The notes under the pieces were generated by a model, which was not told the origin of the DNA, did no database searches, and saw only the letters and a program-made list of their open reading frames with translations. 29,644 nucleotides of DNA. Source: DATESZ01 sp035283845 (GTDB lineage Bacteria; Desulfobacterota; Syntrophia; Syntrophales; JACQWR01). Position numbers and translations under genes: made by a program. Below, piece by piece: positions 6,340 to 14,329 of the stretch. The stretch is from NCBI GenBank assembly GCA_035283845.1, contig DATESZ010000038.1, forward strand, positions 1 to 29,644. The letters are read 5' to 3'. Each line of letters opens with the position of its first letter. Position 1 is the stretch's first letter.

Positions 6340-6408
6340 AACCCAAAGCGGCCCATTATGGCAATAAAGGGATTGACATATATTATCGTTCTGATTTACG
6401 CTTAACAT

Positions 6409-7191
6409 ATGCTTATTGATTCACATACGCATCTGGAAATGCGCGAGTTCGACGAGGACCGGGATCAGGTTGTCGAGAGGGCGTGGAAGGCGGGCGTTGA
6501 GTTCATGTTAACCGTCGGGACGACTGTCGCTTACTGCAAAAAGGCCATAGCTCTTGCCGATCGTTACGAAGCGGTTTACGCCGCCGTGGGCATCCACCCC
6601 CATGACGTGAAAGATATTATTGATAACGGGACTTATGATGCCCTGCGGGAAATGGCGAGGATGGACAAGGTGGTGGCCTATGGGGAAATTGGTCTTGATT
6701 TTTTCCGCAACCTCTCCCCTAAGGCATTGCAGATTAGAAGGTTCGGAGAGCAACTGGAACTTGCTTCTGAGCTCGGCCTGCCCGTTATCATTCATGACCG
6801 TGACGCCCACAGGGAAATCATGGAAATGCTGGGTATCGGAAAGGGAAATAGGCGCGGCGTTGTCCACTGTTTTTCCGGCGACAAAAGCATGGCCGGAAAA
6901 TGTCTCGATATGGGGTTCTCCGTATCGGCGCCCGGCACGGTCACTTTTGACAAGGCTGAAGAGCTGCGTAAAGTCGTCCAGTATATTCCTCTATCGAGTT
7001 TGCTCTTAGAGACCGACGCGCCTTATCTTGCCCCTCAACCTCACCGGGGAAAACGAAACGAACCGGCCTATGTTGCGCTTACGGCGGAAAAAGTTGCCGG
7101 GATAAAAGGCATTTCCCGGGAGGAAGTGGAAGAGGCAACTTCGGAAAACGCGAAGAAATTGTTCACCTTTTCCCGTAGAATGCCAGCGTAG
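6409..7191 (+). CDS. TatD-family metal-dependent deoxyribonuclease
   Basis: A 260-residue TIM-barrel metallohydrolase of normal TatD length. The metal ligands are visible: H6 and H8 in IDSHTHLEM, E93 in YGEIGLDFF, H129 in VIIHDRDAH, H153 in VVHCFSGD and D203 in LLETDAPYLAP. Family members are 3'-5' exonucleases active on DNA and sometimes peroxide-damaged ends. It starts 69 nt after hipA. No strong Shine-Dalgarno is visible; the ATG directly before the DSHTHL motif is the natural start. It is separated by about 90 nt from the thiamine genes, so a shared transcript is possible but not shown. Confidence 0.93.
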   Translation: MLIDSHTHLEMREFDEDRDQVVERAWKAGVEFMLTVGTTVAYCKKAIALADRYEAVYAAVGIHPHDVKDIIDNGTYDALREMARMDKVVAYGEIGLDFFRNLSPKALQIRRFGEQLELASELGLPVIIHDRDAHREIMEMLGIGKGNRRGVVHCFSGDKSMAGKCLDMGFSVSAPGTVTFDKAEELRKVVQYIPLSSLLLETDAPYLAPQPHRGKRNEPAYVALTAEKVAGIKGISREEVEEATSENAKKLFTFSRRMPA

Positions 7192-7222
7192 GGAATGGCA
7201 GTTGATACGTTAACCAGCATCG

Positions 7223-7258
7223 TGGCCATATCCTACAGATCAAGGGTGGCCATTTTTT
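7223..7258 (+). terminator. Weak candidate terminator after tatD
   Basis: TGGCCA at 7223-7228 can pair with TGGCCA at 7247-7252, immediately followed by TTTTTT. The stem is only 6 bp and the loop is long, so this may not act. Confidence 0.25.
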
Positions 7259-7282
7259 GTTTAAGGAAAGTGCAGAGAGGAA

Positions 7283-7981
7283 ATGGCGAACAGGAAGAAA
7301 AAGGAAAGGCTGCGCAGACTTGTCTTTGTCATTGCCGGCAGTCCTATGGAGAACCTGGATTTCCTTAAGTCGCAGATAGCGGAGTTGAATCCTGCGGAGC
7401 TTGTATGCGCCGACGGCGGCGCACGCCATCTTGACAACCTGGGTCTGACACCGCATGTTATCATCGGTGACATGGATTCCATCACTGCCGGAATCCTGAA
7501 GCGCTGCGAGGAACAGGGAACCCGGATCTTCAGACACCCGCGGGACAAAAAGAAAACGGATACCCAGTTGGCCCTTGAATATGCGATGGAATCAGTTCCC
7601 GACGAAATACGGATTTTCGGAGCTTTGGGCGGCCGGATTGACCACACACTGGCCAATATCTCCCTCCTCGTGCGGAGCGTGGAAAGGAATATTCCGGCAA
7701 AACTCGTCGACGGGTGGTGCGAGGTCTTTGTTGTCACTCGCCGCATGGAACTCGAGGGTATTGCCGGGCAGACCGTATCCCTTTTCCCTCTTGCTTCTGA
7801 GGTCTGCGGCATAGAGCTTCGGGGCTTCGAATATCCTCTCGCCGGAGCGACCATGAAGCCCGGGGCGCCTTATGGCGTAAGCAACCGGTTAGTGGCGGAA
7901 AAAGGGAGTATTTCCATTGAGTCGGGCTACCTGCTTGTAATCAGGTATCACAGACCGGGTGTTTTTCCCGGGGGGGCTTAA
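7283..7981 (+). CDS. thiN: Thiamine pyrophosphokinase (thiamine diphosphokinase)
   Basis: A 232-residue enzyme that transfers pyrophosphate from ATP to thiamine, giving thiamine diphosphate (EC 2.7.6.2). Family motifs appear in order: CADGGARHL (42-50), IIGDMDS (60-66), KKTDTQLALEY (90-100) with the catalytic Asp, GGRIDHTLAN (116-125) and YGVSNR near residue 194. A purine-rich AGAGAGGA lies just before the ATG. Its stop is 1 nt before the thiD start, so the two form an operon. Salvage kinase and de novo pyrimidine genes side by side suggest that this locus covers both routes to the cofactor. Confidence 0.9.
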   Translation: MANRKKKERLRRLVFVIAGSPMENLDFLKSQIAELNPAELVCADGGARHLDNLGLTPHVIIGDMDSITAGILKRCEEQGTRIFRHPRDKKKTDTQLALEYAMESVPDEIRIFGALGGRIDHTLANISLLVRSVERNIPAKLVDGWCEVFVVTRRMELEGIAGQTVSLFPLASEVCGIELRGFEYPLAGATMKPGAPYGVSNRLVAEKGSISIESGYLLVIRYHRPGVFPGGA

Positions 7982-7982
7982 T

Positions 7983-8786
7983 ATGAGAGGAGGGCGGGTC
8001 CTGTCGGTTGCCGGTTCCGATCCCGGCGGCGGCGCGGGAATACAGGCGGATGTGAAGACGATCACCGTACTCGGCGGATTCGGCATGACGGTAATCACCT
8101 GTCTTACCGTCCAGAATACCCTGGATGTCCGGAAGATTTACGAGCTCCCGCCCGATTTTGTTGCCGAGCAGTTTGACGCCGTAGCTGAGGATATCGGCAT
8201 TGATGCGGTAAAAACGGGGATGCTGCCGAACCGCGGGATTGTGGAGATTGTAGCCCGGAAAATCAAGGAATACGGCATTGAAAAAGTTGTTGTTGATCCG
8301 GTGCTTATGGCCAAGGGGGGAGAATCGCTCGTGAACAGGGACGCAATCCCCGTCATGATGGAAAAATTGCTGCCCCTCTCGCAGGTGATAACACCAAACA
8401 TTCCCGAAGCGGAAGTCTTGTCGGGGATAATCATTGCCACGCCGGGCGACATGAAAAAGGCGGCTATCATCATTCACAATCTGGGTGCAAAAAATGTGAT
8501 AGTCAAGGGGGGGCACCTTCCCGAGAGCGCCGGCGAGTCACTTGATATACTTTACGACGGCGGCGGCTTTCACGAGTTCAGGGCAACCAGGATTGACACT
8601 AAGGACACCCACGGCACCGGATGCGCCTATTCCGCCGCCATTGCCACCTACCTGGCGGAAGGAAAAAGTGTGGTCGAGGCCGTGAGTGCCGCAAAGGAAT
8701 ACATTACGGCGGCAATTCGTAATGCCTGGCGCTTGGGAAAGGGGCAGGGGCCGGTAAACCATCTTGCCCCTGTCCTTAGGAGATAA
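7983..8786 (+). CDS. thiD: Hydroxymethylpyrimidine/phosphomethylpyrimidine kinase ThiD
   Basis: A 267-residue ribokinase-fold enzyme that phosphorylates HMP and then HMP-P, giving the pyrimidine diphosphate used by ThiE. Visible motifs: VAGSDPGGGAGIQAD (9-23) for substrate binding, TGMLPN (78-83), VVDPVLMAKGGESL (103-116), ITPNIPEAEVLSG (136-148), VKGGH (174-178) and KDTHGTGCAYSAA (207-219), the anion hole with the conserved Cys. The frame is open back to 7959, but the ATG at 7983 follows a G-rich Shine-Dalgarno-like run and starts right after the thiN stop, which gives the usual N-terminus. Confidence 0.93.
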   Translation: MRGGRVLSVAGSDPGGGAGIQADVKTITVLGGFGMTVITCLTVQNTLDVRKIYELPPDFVAEQFDAVAEDIGIDAVKTGMLPNRGIVEIVARKIKEYGIEKVVVDPVLMAKGGESLVNRDAIPVMMEKLLPLSQVITPNIPEAEVLSGIIIATPGDMKKAAIIIHNLGAKNVIVKGGHLPESAGESLDILYDGGGFHEFRATRIDTKDTHGTGCAYSAAIATYLAEGKSVVEAVSAAKEYITAAIRNAWRLGKGQGPVNHLAPVLRR

Positions 8787-8793
8787 TGGTTTG

Positions 8794-8877
8794 CCTTGCT
8801 GCTGCCGCCGGTTCAATCTTGCAGATTGAACCAAAAAATTACTATATGGTTCAGGCTGCAACCCTGAACCAGCAAGG
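8794..8877 (+). promoter_or_regulatory. Structured thiC leader: possible three-way-junction RNA
   Basis: CCTTGCT (8794-8800) pairs with AGCAAGG (8871-8877) and would enclose two hairpins. The first is GGTTCAATC/GATTGAACC (8810-8832, 9 bp, loop TTGCA). The second is GGTTCAGG/CCTGAACC (8848-8870, 8 bp). The arms of the two hairpins share GGTTCA/TGAACC, so they can also pair with each other in alternative folds. The TPP riboswitch hallmark CTGAGA is absent. The thiC Shine-Dalgarno GAGGGGG is at 8922-8928. The fold is seen in the sequence; a regulatory role is inference. Confidence 0.5.
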
Positions 8878-8936
8878 GAAATTGCCGAAAAGACTGAAAA
8901 AAATGAGATGAGCGGGCCTGTGAGGGGGATAAAAAT

Positions 8937-10211
8937 ATGACACAACTGGAAACAGCAAATAGCGGCCGGATATCGGAAGAAATGGAGATATGCGCCGCAC
9001 AGGAAGGGGTTTCCGCTGAATTCATCAGGAAAGGGATGGCCGACGGCAATATCGTGGTCCTGCGCAACAACAGGCATACTGTCGTTGCGCCCCTGGCCGT
9101 GGGGAAGGGGCTGAAGACAAAGGTCAATGCCAATATCGGCACTTCCGGCGATCATGCAGACCTTGAGCTGGAACTGGAAAAGGTAAGGGTTTCCGTCGCC
9201 GCCGGCGCCGATACAATCATGGATCTTTCCACAGGCGGCGACCTTGGCGCCATAAGGAAGGCGATAATAAAGGCTTCACCCCTCGCTGTGGGCACAGTCC
9301 CGATATATCAGGCCGCTGCCGCCATGCTGGCTCGGAAAGAGGCCATTGCGGCCATGACGGCCGATGACATATTTGCCGCCATTGAACAAAATGGCGTGGA
9401 TGGCGTGGATTTTATCACCGTCCACTGCGGCGTAACGAGAAGGAGCGTTGCCAGCGTAGAAGCCCAGGGGCGGCTCTTAGGCATCGTAAGTCGCGGCGGT
9501 TCTATTACGGCAAACTGGATGAAATGTAATGAAAAGGAAAATCCCCTCTATGAACAGTATGATCGCCTGCTGGAAATCGCCCGGCGTTACGAAATGGTTT
9601 TAAGCCTCGGCGACGGTCTCAGGCCTGGCTGCATTGCTGACGCAACGGATCGGGGGCAGGTGCAGGAACTCATCCTTCTGGGAGAGCTTGCCAAAAGGGC
9701 GAGAGAAAAAGGAGTCCAGGTCATGATCGAGGGACCGGGGCATGTGCCTATCGAAGAGATACAGGCGAACATCCTCCTGGAAAAGAGCATATGCAACGGC
9801 GCTCCTTTTTATGTTTTGGGACCCTTGTCCACAGATATCGCGCCGGGTTACGATCATATTACCTCTGCCATCGGCGGGGCCATTGCCGGGGCGGCCGGGG
9901 CGGATTTTCTCTGTTATGTAACGCCCTCGGAACATTTGCGCCTGCCGACCCTCGATGATGTGCGTGAGGGGATTATGGCGGCGCGGATTTCCGCACATAT
10001 TGCCGACATTGCCAAAGGCGTAAGCGGCGCCCGGGAAAGGGATGTAATGATGGCCCGATACAGGAAAGAACTCAACTGGCAGGGACAGATTTCAACGGCC
10101 ATAGATCCTTCGAAAGCGGAAAGATTGTTAGAGAAAAGCGCGCAGGCCAAGGAAGAGGGATGCACCATGTGCGGCGAGCTTTGCGCCATCAAGATGGGGA
10201 AGGAAAATTAA
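8937..10211 (+). CDS. thiC: Phosphomethylpyrimidine synthase ThiC (short type)
   Basis: A 424-residue radical-SAM enzyme that converts aminoimidazole ribotide to HMP phosphate. Recognisable ThiC blocks include KVNANIGTSGDH, DLSTGGDLGAIRKAII, VPIYQA, DFITVHCGVTR, SRGGSITANWM, LSLGDGLRPGCIADATDRGQ, MIEGPGHVPIEEIQAN and GPLSTDIAPGYDHITSAIGG. The 4Fe-4S cysteines lie at the extreme C-terminus as CTMCGELC (C409, C412, C416). It is about 200 residues shorter than the E. coli enzyme, as in anaerobes and archaea. The spacing CX2CX3C differs from the CX2CX4C of E. coli. The paralogue BzaF (5-hydroxybenzimidazole synthase) is similar; the thiN-thiD neighbourhood favours ThiC. GAGGGGG lies 8 nt before the ATG. 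Confidence 0.9.
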   Translation: MTQLETANSGRISEEMEICAAQEGVSAEFIRKGMADGNIVVLRNNRHTVVAPLAVGKGLKTKVNANIGTSGDHADLELELEKVRVSVAAGADTIMDLSTGGDLGAIRKAIIKASPLAVGTVPIYQAAAAMLARKEAIAAMTADDIFAAIEQNGVDGVDFITVHCGVTRRSVASVEAQGRLLGIVSRGGSITANWMKCNEKENPLYEQYDRLLEIARRYEMVLSLGDGLRPGCIADATDRGQVQELILLGELAKRAREKGVQVMIEGPGHVPIEEIQANILLEKSICNGAPFYVLGPLSTDIAPGYDHITSAIGGAIAGAAGADFLCYVTPSEHLRLPTLDDVREGIMAARISAHIADIAKGVSGARERDVMMARYRKELNWQGQISTAIDPSKAERLLEKSAQAKEEGCTMCGELCAIKMGKEN

Positions 10212-10217
10212 AGTAGA

Positions 10218-11603
10218 ATGCAAAGCTGCAGGGACCTGCCCCTGAGAAAGCAGGGGGAGGGGGTCTTATTACAAAGCAGTCAATATATTCCTGAATCCGT
10301 CTGTCTTATCCTGAACAGGTTAAAGGCTGCCGGCCACGAGGCCTGTCTTGTCGGCGGATGTGTGCGCGACCTCTATTGCGGCATTATGCCGCAGGACTAT
10401 GATATTGTCACCTCCGCCCGCCCGGAGGAGGTATCTTCTCTCTTTTCCCATACCATACCGGTGGGAATAAATTTTGGCGTCCTCATAGTAATCGAAGGGG
10501 GACAGAGGTATGAAGTGGCAACATTCCGCACTGAAGACAGTTATGCCGACGGACGGAGACCCACACAAGTGGCCTTTGCCACAGCGGAAGAAGATGTAAA
10601 GCGCCGTGATTTTACCATAAACGGACTTTTATTTGATCCCGAGGCGGGACGTCTGATTGACTATGTGGGGGGGTGCAGGGACATTGAAAATCGCATCGTC
10701 CGAACGATCGGCGACCCGGAAAGGCGCTTTGCCGAGGACCATCTCCGTATGCTGCGGGCGGTACGATTTGCCGCCAACCTGGGTTATGACATTGACGGCG
10801 ATGTCCTGAAGGCCATCAGGGGGCATGTTGAGGATATTCAACGGATCAGCGCTGAACGTAAGCGTGATGAACTGTGCAAGCTGCTCACGCGCGGGGGTGC
10901 GCGGCGCGGCATGGAACTCCTTGCCGAAACGGCGCTTCTCGGAGAAATCATGCCGGAAGTCGCCGCCTTGCAGGGGATTGAGCAGCCCGAAACATTTCAC
11001 CCTGAAGGCGATGTGTGGGAACACACCCTGATGATGCTCTCCCTGTTGCCTGTAGAAGGCGGGACGGATTCGCGCCTGGCCTGGAGCGTAATCATGCACG
11101 ACCTGGGCAAGGCCGTGACCCGCACGGTGGACGAGCGAGGCGTACATTTCTACGGCCACGTGCAGCGGGGGGAGGAGATCGCCCGGCAGATCATGGAGCG
11201 GTTGAGATTTTCCGGCGCAGACATAGAAACGATCCTTGCCCTTATCCGTTGCCATATGCTTTTCATGAATGTAAAGGAGATGCGCCCCAGCCGGCTGAAG
11301 CGTTTTCTCAGGATGCCGGATTTCGCGCTTCACCTGCAACTGCACCGTCTTGATTGTCTGGGAAGCCACGGTATGCTTGATAATTACGAGTTCTGCAGGG
11401 CACAGCTCTCCGAGATGCCGGAAGAGGAACTCCGCCCGCCGCGCCTCATAACGGGTTATGATCTTATGGAGATGGGTTTTACACCGGGGCCGGTTTTTGC
11501 CCGGATTCTTCAGGAGGTTGAGGATGCCCAGTTAAACGGGACTGTTTCATCTGCCGAGGATGCCCGGCAAATGGTTCTTTCTTATTGGGCGCCTGCAGGC
11601 TGA
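10218..11603 (+). CDS. CCA-adding tRNA nucleotidyltransferase with HD domain
   Basis: A 461-residue class II nucleotidyltransferase. The head has CLVGGCVRDL (43-52), the catalytic DYD of PQDYDIVTSA (D60, D62), and RRDFTINGLLFD (129-140). The middle RIGDPERRF-like block (IGDPERRFAEDHLRMLRAVR, 164-183) selects nucleotides and binds ATP/CTP. A C-terminal HD phosphohydrolase-type domain is visible (H269, H294-D295 in VIMHDLGK, H314, H342). It adds or repairs the CCA end of tRNAs; a poly(A)-polymerase role is less likely. It starts 6 nt after thiC and may be read through from it. The start is the first ATG; no strong Shine-Dalgarno is seen, and the conserved part starts near residue 24. Confidence 0.88.
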   Translation: MQSCRDLPLRKQGEGVLLQSSQYIPESVCLILNRLKAAGHEACLVGGCVRDLYCGIMPQDYDIVTSARPEEVSSLFSHTIPVGINFGVLIVIEGGQRYEVATFRTEDSYADGRRPTQVAFATAEEDVKRRDFTINGLLFDPEAGRLIDYVGGCRDIENRIVRTIGDPERRFAEDHLRMLRAVRFAANLGYDIDGDVLKAIRGHVEDIQRISAERKRDELCKLLTRGGARRGMELLAETALLGEIMPEVAALQGIEQPETFHPEGDVWEHTLMMLSLLPVEGGTDSRLAWSVIMHDLGKAVTRTVDERGVHFYGHVQRGEEIARQIMERLRFSGADIETILALIRCHMLFMNVKEMRPSRLKRFLRMPDFALHLQLHRLDCLGSHGMLDNYEFCRAQLSEMPEEELRPPRLITGYDLMEMGFTPGPVFARILQEVEDAQLNGTVSSAEDARQMVLSYWAPAG

Positions 11604-11716
11604 AAAGACAATTTGACTTTCGACTATTGTAATTTGCCCGCATTTGTCTTATATAAAGAGCCATTTCGCCCACATGCGGTGAAAATGCCCTCGGGGATAA
11701 CTTTTAAGAGAAAAAC

Positions 11717-13111
11717 ATGAAAAATGGCAGGATACTGATCGCAGAAGATAACCCTTCCAACAGGGAAGCCCTTGCCGAACTGCTTATGGCAGGCGGATAT
11801 GATGTAAAAGCCGTTGCTGACGGCAAACAGGCGCTGGAAGCCTTTGAAGAGGACTGTTACGAGCTTGTCATCACTGATTTGAATATGCCCCATATGAATG
11901 GCCTGGAGTTATTGAAAGCGATAAAGGAGGCGAAACCGGCCAGTGTAGTGATAATCATGACTGGCTATGGCACCATTAATTCTGCCGTGGAGAACATGAA
12001 ATGGGGCGCCTTTGATTACATTACCAAGCCGGTGAAAGACAATCATGTCTTGCTGGCGGTGAAAAGAGCTGTATCTTATGCGAGACTTTGCAATGAAAAT
12101 GTCGTTTTGAAGGACCAAATTAAGGAAAAGTATGATTTCGGCAAGCTGATCGGTTACAGCGATTGCATGGGGAAGGTGTTCGAGACTATCGAGAAGGTTT
12201 CCGCCACAGACAGTACAGTGATTATTTATGGGGAGAGCGGAACGGGCAAGGAATTGGTGGCCAGGGCGATCCACTTCAACAGCGACAGGCTAAACCGTCC
12301 TATGATAGCAGTAAACTGTGGGGCAATCCCTGATGAGCTGTTGGAAAGCGAGCTGTTCGGACATGAAAAGGGCGCCTTTACAGGCGCCATACGCAGCAGG
12401 ATAGGACGGTTTGAGCTGGCGCAGGGTGGAACTATCTTTCTCGACGAAATAGGCGATATGAACCCCGCGCTTCAGGTTAAGGTGTTGAGAGTTATTCAGG
12501 AAAGACAGTTTGAAAGAATCGGCGGCGTAAAAACCATCAATATCGATGTGCGAATAATTGCAGCAACCAACCAAAATCTTGAAGAAGCGGTTGCAGCGAA
12601 AAGATTCCGGGAAGATCTTTTTTTCCGGATCAATGTAATTCCTGTTCATCTCCCCTCTTTGCGGGAAAGAGGGGAGGATATACCAATTCTCGCTAATCAC
12701 TTTCTTGCTAAATTCAATCAATTGAAAAAGAGGAAAGTAGAGAAGATAACACCCGCAGCAATGGATATTTTTATGCAGTATTCATGGCCCGGCAATGTCA
12801 GAGAATTACAGAACCTGATTGAGATGCTTGTTGTCATGAAGGGAGGCAGCGAAATCGATGTGGGAGATATTCCCCCGAAGATGCTTAAACGTCAAGAAAT
12901 GGAAAAAACCCACGATGTCAATATTGAATCGCCGAAGGGAGTGGTGAATTTCAATGAGTTGGTCGACAATTTTGAAAAGGAACTGCTTCTCAAGGCTTTG
13001 GAAAAAAGCGGCGGGGTAAAAAACAGGGCCGCAAAATTGCTCAACTTAAACAGGACGACCCTGGTGGAAAAATTAAAAAGATTCGACATTCGTAATGCGG
13101 GACAGGATTGA
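11717..13111 (+). CDS. NtrC-family sigma-54 activator with receiver domain and FleQ-like HTH
   Basis: A 464-residue response regulator. The receiver domain (1-115) has the phosphoacceptor D54 in ITDLNMPHM, T82 and K104. The AAA+ domain has Walker A GESGTGKE (172-179), GAFTGA (219-224), which contacts sigma-54, and Walker B TIFLDE (239-244). The C-terminal helix-turn-helix reads NRAAKLLNLNRTTLVEKLKR, like the FleQ/FlrA flagellar master regulators rather than NtrC. A purine-rich AAGAGAAAA precedes the ATG. No partner kinase lies beside it; the FlrB-like kinase at 18996 is a candidate. It probably acts on sigma-54 flagellar promoters, but the target genes cannot be read from sequence. Confidence 0.9.
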   Translation: MKNGRILIAEDNPSNREALAELLMAGGYDVKAVADGKQALEAFEEDCYELVITDLNMPHMNGLELLKAIKEAKPASVVIIMTGYGTINSAVENMKWGAFDYITKPVKDNHVLLAVKRAVSYARLCNENVVLKDQIKEKYDFGKLIGYSDCMGKVFETIEKVSATDSTVIIYGESGTGKELVARAIHFNSDRLNRPMIAVNCGAIPDELLESELFGHEKGAFTGAIRSRIGRFELAQGGTIFLDEIGDMNPALQVKVLRVIQERQFERIGGVKTINIDVRIIAATNQNLEEAVAAKRFREDLFFRINVIPVHLPSLRERGEDIPILANHFLAKFNQLKKRKVEKITPAAMDIFMQYSWPGNVRELQNLIEMLVVMKGGSEIDVGDIPPKMLKRQEMEKTHDVNIESPKGVVNFNELVDNFEKELLLKALEKSGGVKNRAAKLLNLNRTTLVEKLKRFDIRNAGQD

Positions 13112-13147
13112 CAGTAAAGTATCGAAGCGGCTTGAGAGGTACGATTC

Positions 13148-13543
13148 GTGAAAGGGAAAATACTTGTCGTGGATGATGAACTGAGCATCAGGGATTTATT
13201 TGAAAAGACTTTCAGCGAGGCCGGTTATAATGTCCGCCTTGCGGAGAATGGGGAACAGGCCTTAAATATTCTGAAAGAGGAACGCATTGATGTCATTTTT
13301 TTGGACCTGCGCCTATTCGGAATGAACGGAATAGAATTGTGCCGGGAGATTCGCCGGACCAATCCCCTTTCCCTTATCTATGCTGTCACCGGATGGGCGG
13401 CCCTATTTGAGATTGAGGAATGCCGGCAGGCCGGCTTCGACGATTATTTTACGAAACCCGTAAGGCCGGAGGTGATTTCCAAGGCCGTTGAAGACGCCTT
13501 CGAAAAACTCAGACGCTGGAAACGGCAATATAGCGCTTTTTAA
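13148..13543 (+). CDS. Single-domain response regulator
   Basis: A 131-residue receiver domain starting with GTG; GAGAGG about 9 nt upstream supports this start. Acidic pocket DDE follows ILVV, the phosphoacceptor is the Asp in IFLDLRLFGMNG (about D53), the Thr is in AVTGWAALF and the Lys in DDYFTKPVRP. It has no output domain, so it must work through a protein partner, for example a motor, kinase or phosphorelay. It lies 36 nt after the sigma-54 activator on the same strand and just before the CheA relic. It is not the classic CheY (no WNMPNM); that protein is encoded downstream. Confidence 0.88.
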   Translation: MKGKILVVDDELSIRDLFEKTFSEAGYNVRLAENGEQALNILKEERIDVIFLDLRLFGMNGIELCREIRRTNPLSLIYAVTGWAALFEIEECRQAGFDDYFTKPVRPEVISKAVEDAFEKLRRWKRQYSAF

Positions 13544-13578
13544 CTTTACTTCACTATATAGTTCATTGGGATGCCATC

Positions 13579-13800
13579 GTGGTGGCGGTCAATGGCGAAA
13601 ACCAGTCCAAATATTTTCTCGTCGATAAGATAATAAGGAAGACGGAAGTGGCGATCAAGAATTTAGGCGATGGCCTTGGCAAGATCAAAGAGGTTGCCGG
13701 CGGCGCCATTGTAGGCGATGGCCGGATTGGCTTGATCCTCGATACGGAGGGGATATTCGAACTGAGTGAAATATCCGGTGAGAAGCGATTTGTTGCATGA
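13579..13800 (+). pseudogene. Relic of the CheA C-terminus (CheW-like P5 domain)
   Basis: A 73-residue frame starting with GTG matches the last half of the CheA regulatory (CheW-like) domain: FLVDKIIRKTEVAIKNLG, then IKEVAGGAIVGDGRIGLILD, then the natural end. The same frame continues upstream only to a TAG at 13531-13533, and those codons (ending HWDAI) look only marginally related. The Hpt, dimerisation and kinase domains are absent from the window. No Shine-Dalgarno precedes it. It is probably the 3' remnant of a deleted cheA. Its last codon overlaps a possible early start of CheY, as in an intact che operon. A small stand-alone CheW-like protein is a less likely alternative. Confidence 0.75.
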
Positions 13801-13814
13801 ACAGGGGGGGCGTT

Positions 13815-14198
13815 ATGGGGAAAGACATCAAGATTCTTGTGGTTGACGATTTTGCCACTATGAGAAAGTTAGTCAGAAATTTATTGAAGCAGGCCGGTTA
13901 TGAGAATATTGTCGAAGCCGAGGACGGAGTCGCAGCTTTAAGAATATTAAAGTCTCAGAAAGTGGATGTTATAATTTCGGACTGGAATATGCCCAACATG
14001 ACGGGGATAGAGCTATTGAAAGCCGTGCGGGCGGATGAGGAGACCGGGAAAATGCCCTTCCTCATGGTGACAGCAGAGGCCTCGCAGGATAACGTGATTG
14101 CCGCTGTAAAAGCGGGGGTAAGCAATTATATTGTAAAGCCATTTACCGCCGAAGTCCTCAATGAAAAGATTACAAAGATATTGGAGAAAATGGGCTGA
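13815..14198 (+). CDS. cheY: Chemotaxis response regulator CheY
   Basis: A 127-residue protein closely resembling E. coli CheY throughout: ILVVDDFATMRKLVRNLLKQ, VIISDWNMPNMTGIELLKAV (phosphoacceptor D56), LMVTAEASQDN (T86) and NYIVKPFTAEVL (K108). Phospho-CheY binds the flagellar switch protein FliM to change rotation. The ATG at 13815 follows a G-rich Shine-Dalgarno run (13804-13809); an in-frame ATG at 13797 overlaps the CheA relic's stop and would add six residues. It stands between two decayed chemotaxis genes, so its kinase must be encoded elsewhere. Confidence 0.93.
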   Translation: MGKDIKILVVDDFATMRKLVRNLLKQAGYENIVEAEDGVAALRILKSQKVDVIISDWNMPNMTGIELLKAVRADEETGKMPFLMVTAEASQDNVIAAVKAGVSNYIVKPFTAEVLNEKITKILEKMG

Positions 14199-14206
14199 GC
14201 AAAATA

Positions 14207-14329
14207 ATGCAACATGGAGAGGAGATACGTGGAGCGAATGGCGATATAAAGGACGCCGTCGATGAAATCACCAACATGGTTTCCGGGGTTGCCAGGAAGC
14301 GCCTGGAAAAGGTGGATAGGCGCAGTTAG
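14207..14329 (+). pseudogene. Relic of a CheX/CheC-type CheY phosphatase
   Basis: A 40-codon frame directly after cheY contains DAVDEITNMVSG, which matches the DxxxExxNxxxG active-site helix of CheX/CheC/FliY phosphatases. The family is normally 150-200 residues, with this helix near the middle; here the preceding region is missing and the frame ends 14 residues later at a stop that lies inside a dispersed repeat. It is best read as a truncated leftover of a cheX that once followed cheY. The repeat may have caused the truncation. Confidence 0.65.

Noticed and set aside
6373..6401. TTGACA before tatD as a promoter
   Set aside because: No acceptable -10 hexamer lies 16-18 bp downstream, so only half of a promoter is present.
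5515..6408. Long minus-strand open frame opposite hipA
   Set aside because: It is a GC-rich shadow of the HipA-like gene; the plus strand carries all conserved kinase motifs and the HipB overlap.
8847..8885. Similarity of ACCCTGAACC...AGGGA to the 3' half of the TPP riboswitch (THI box)
   Set aside because: The CTGAGA core and the P4/P5 arm bases are missing, and the same bases are explained by a simple 8-9 bp hairpin. It is reported only as a structured leader.
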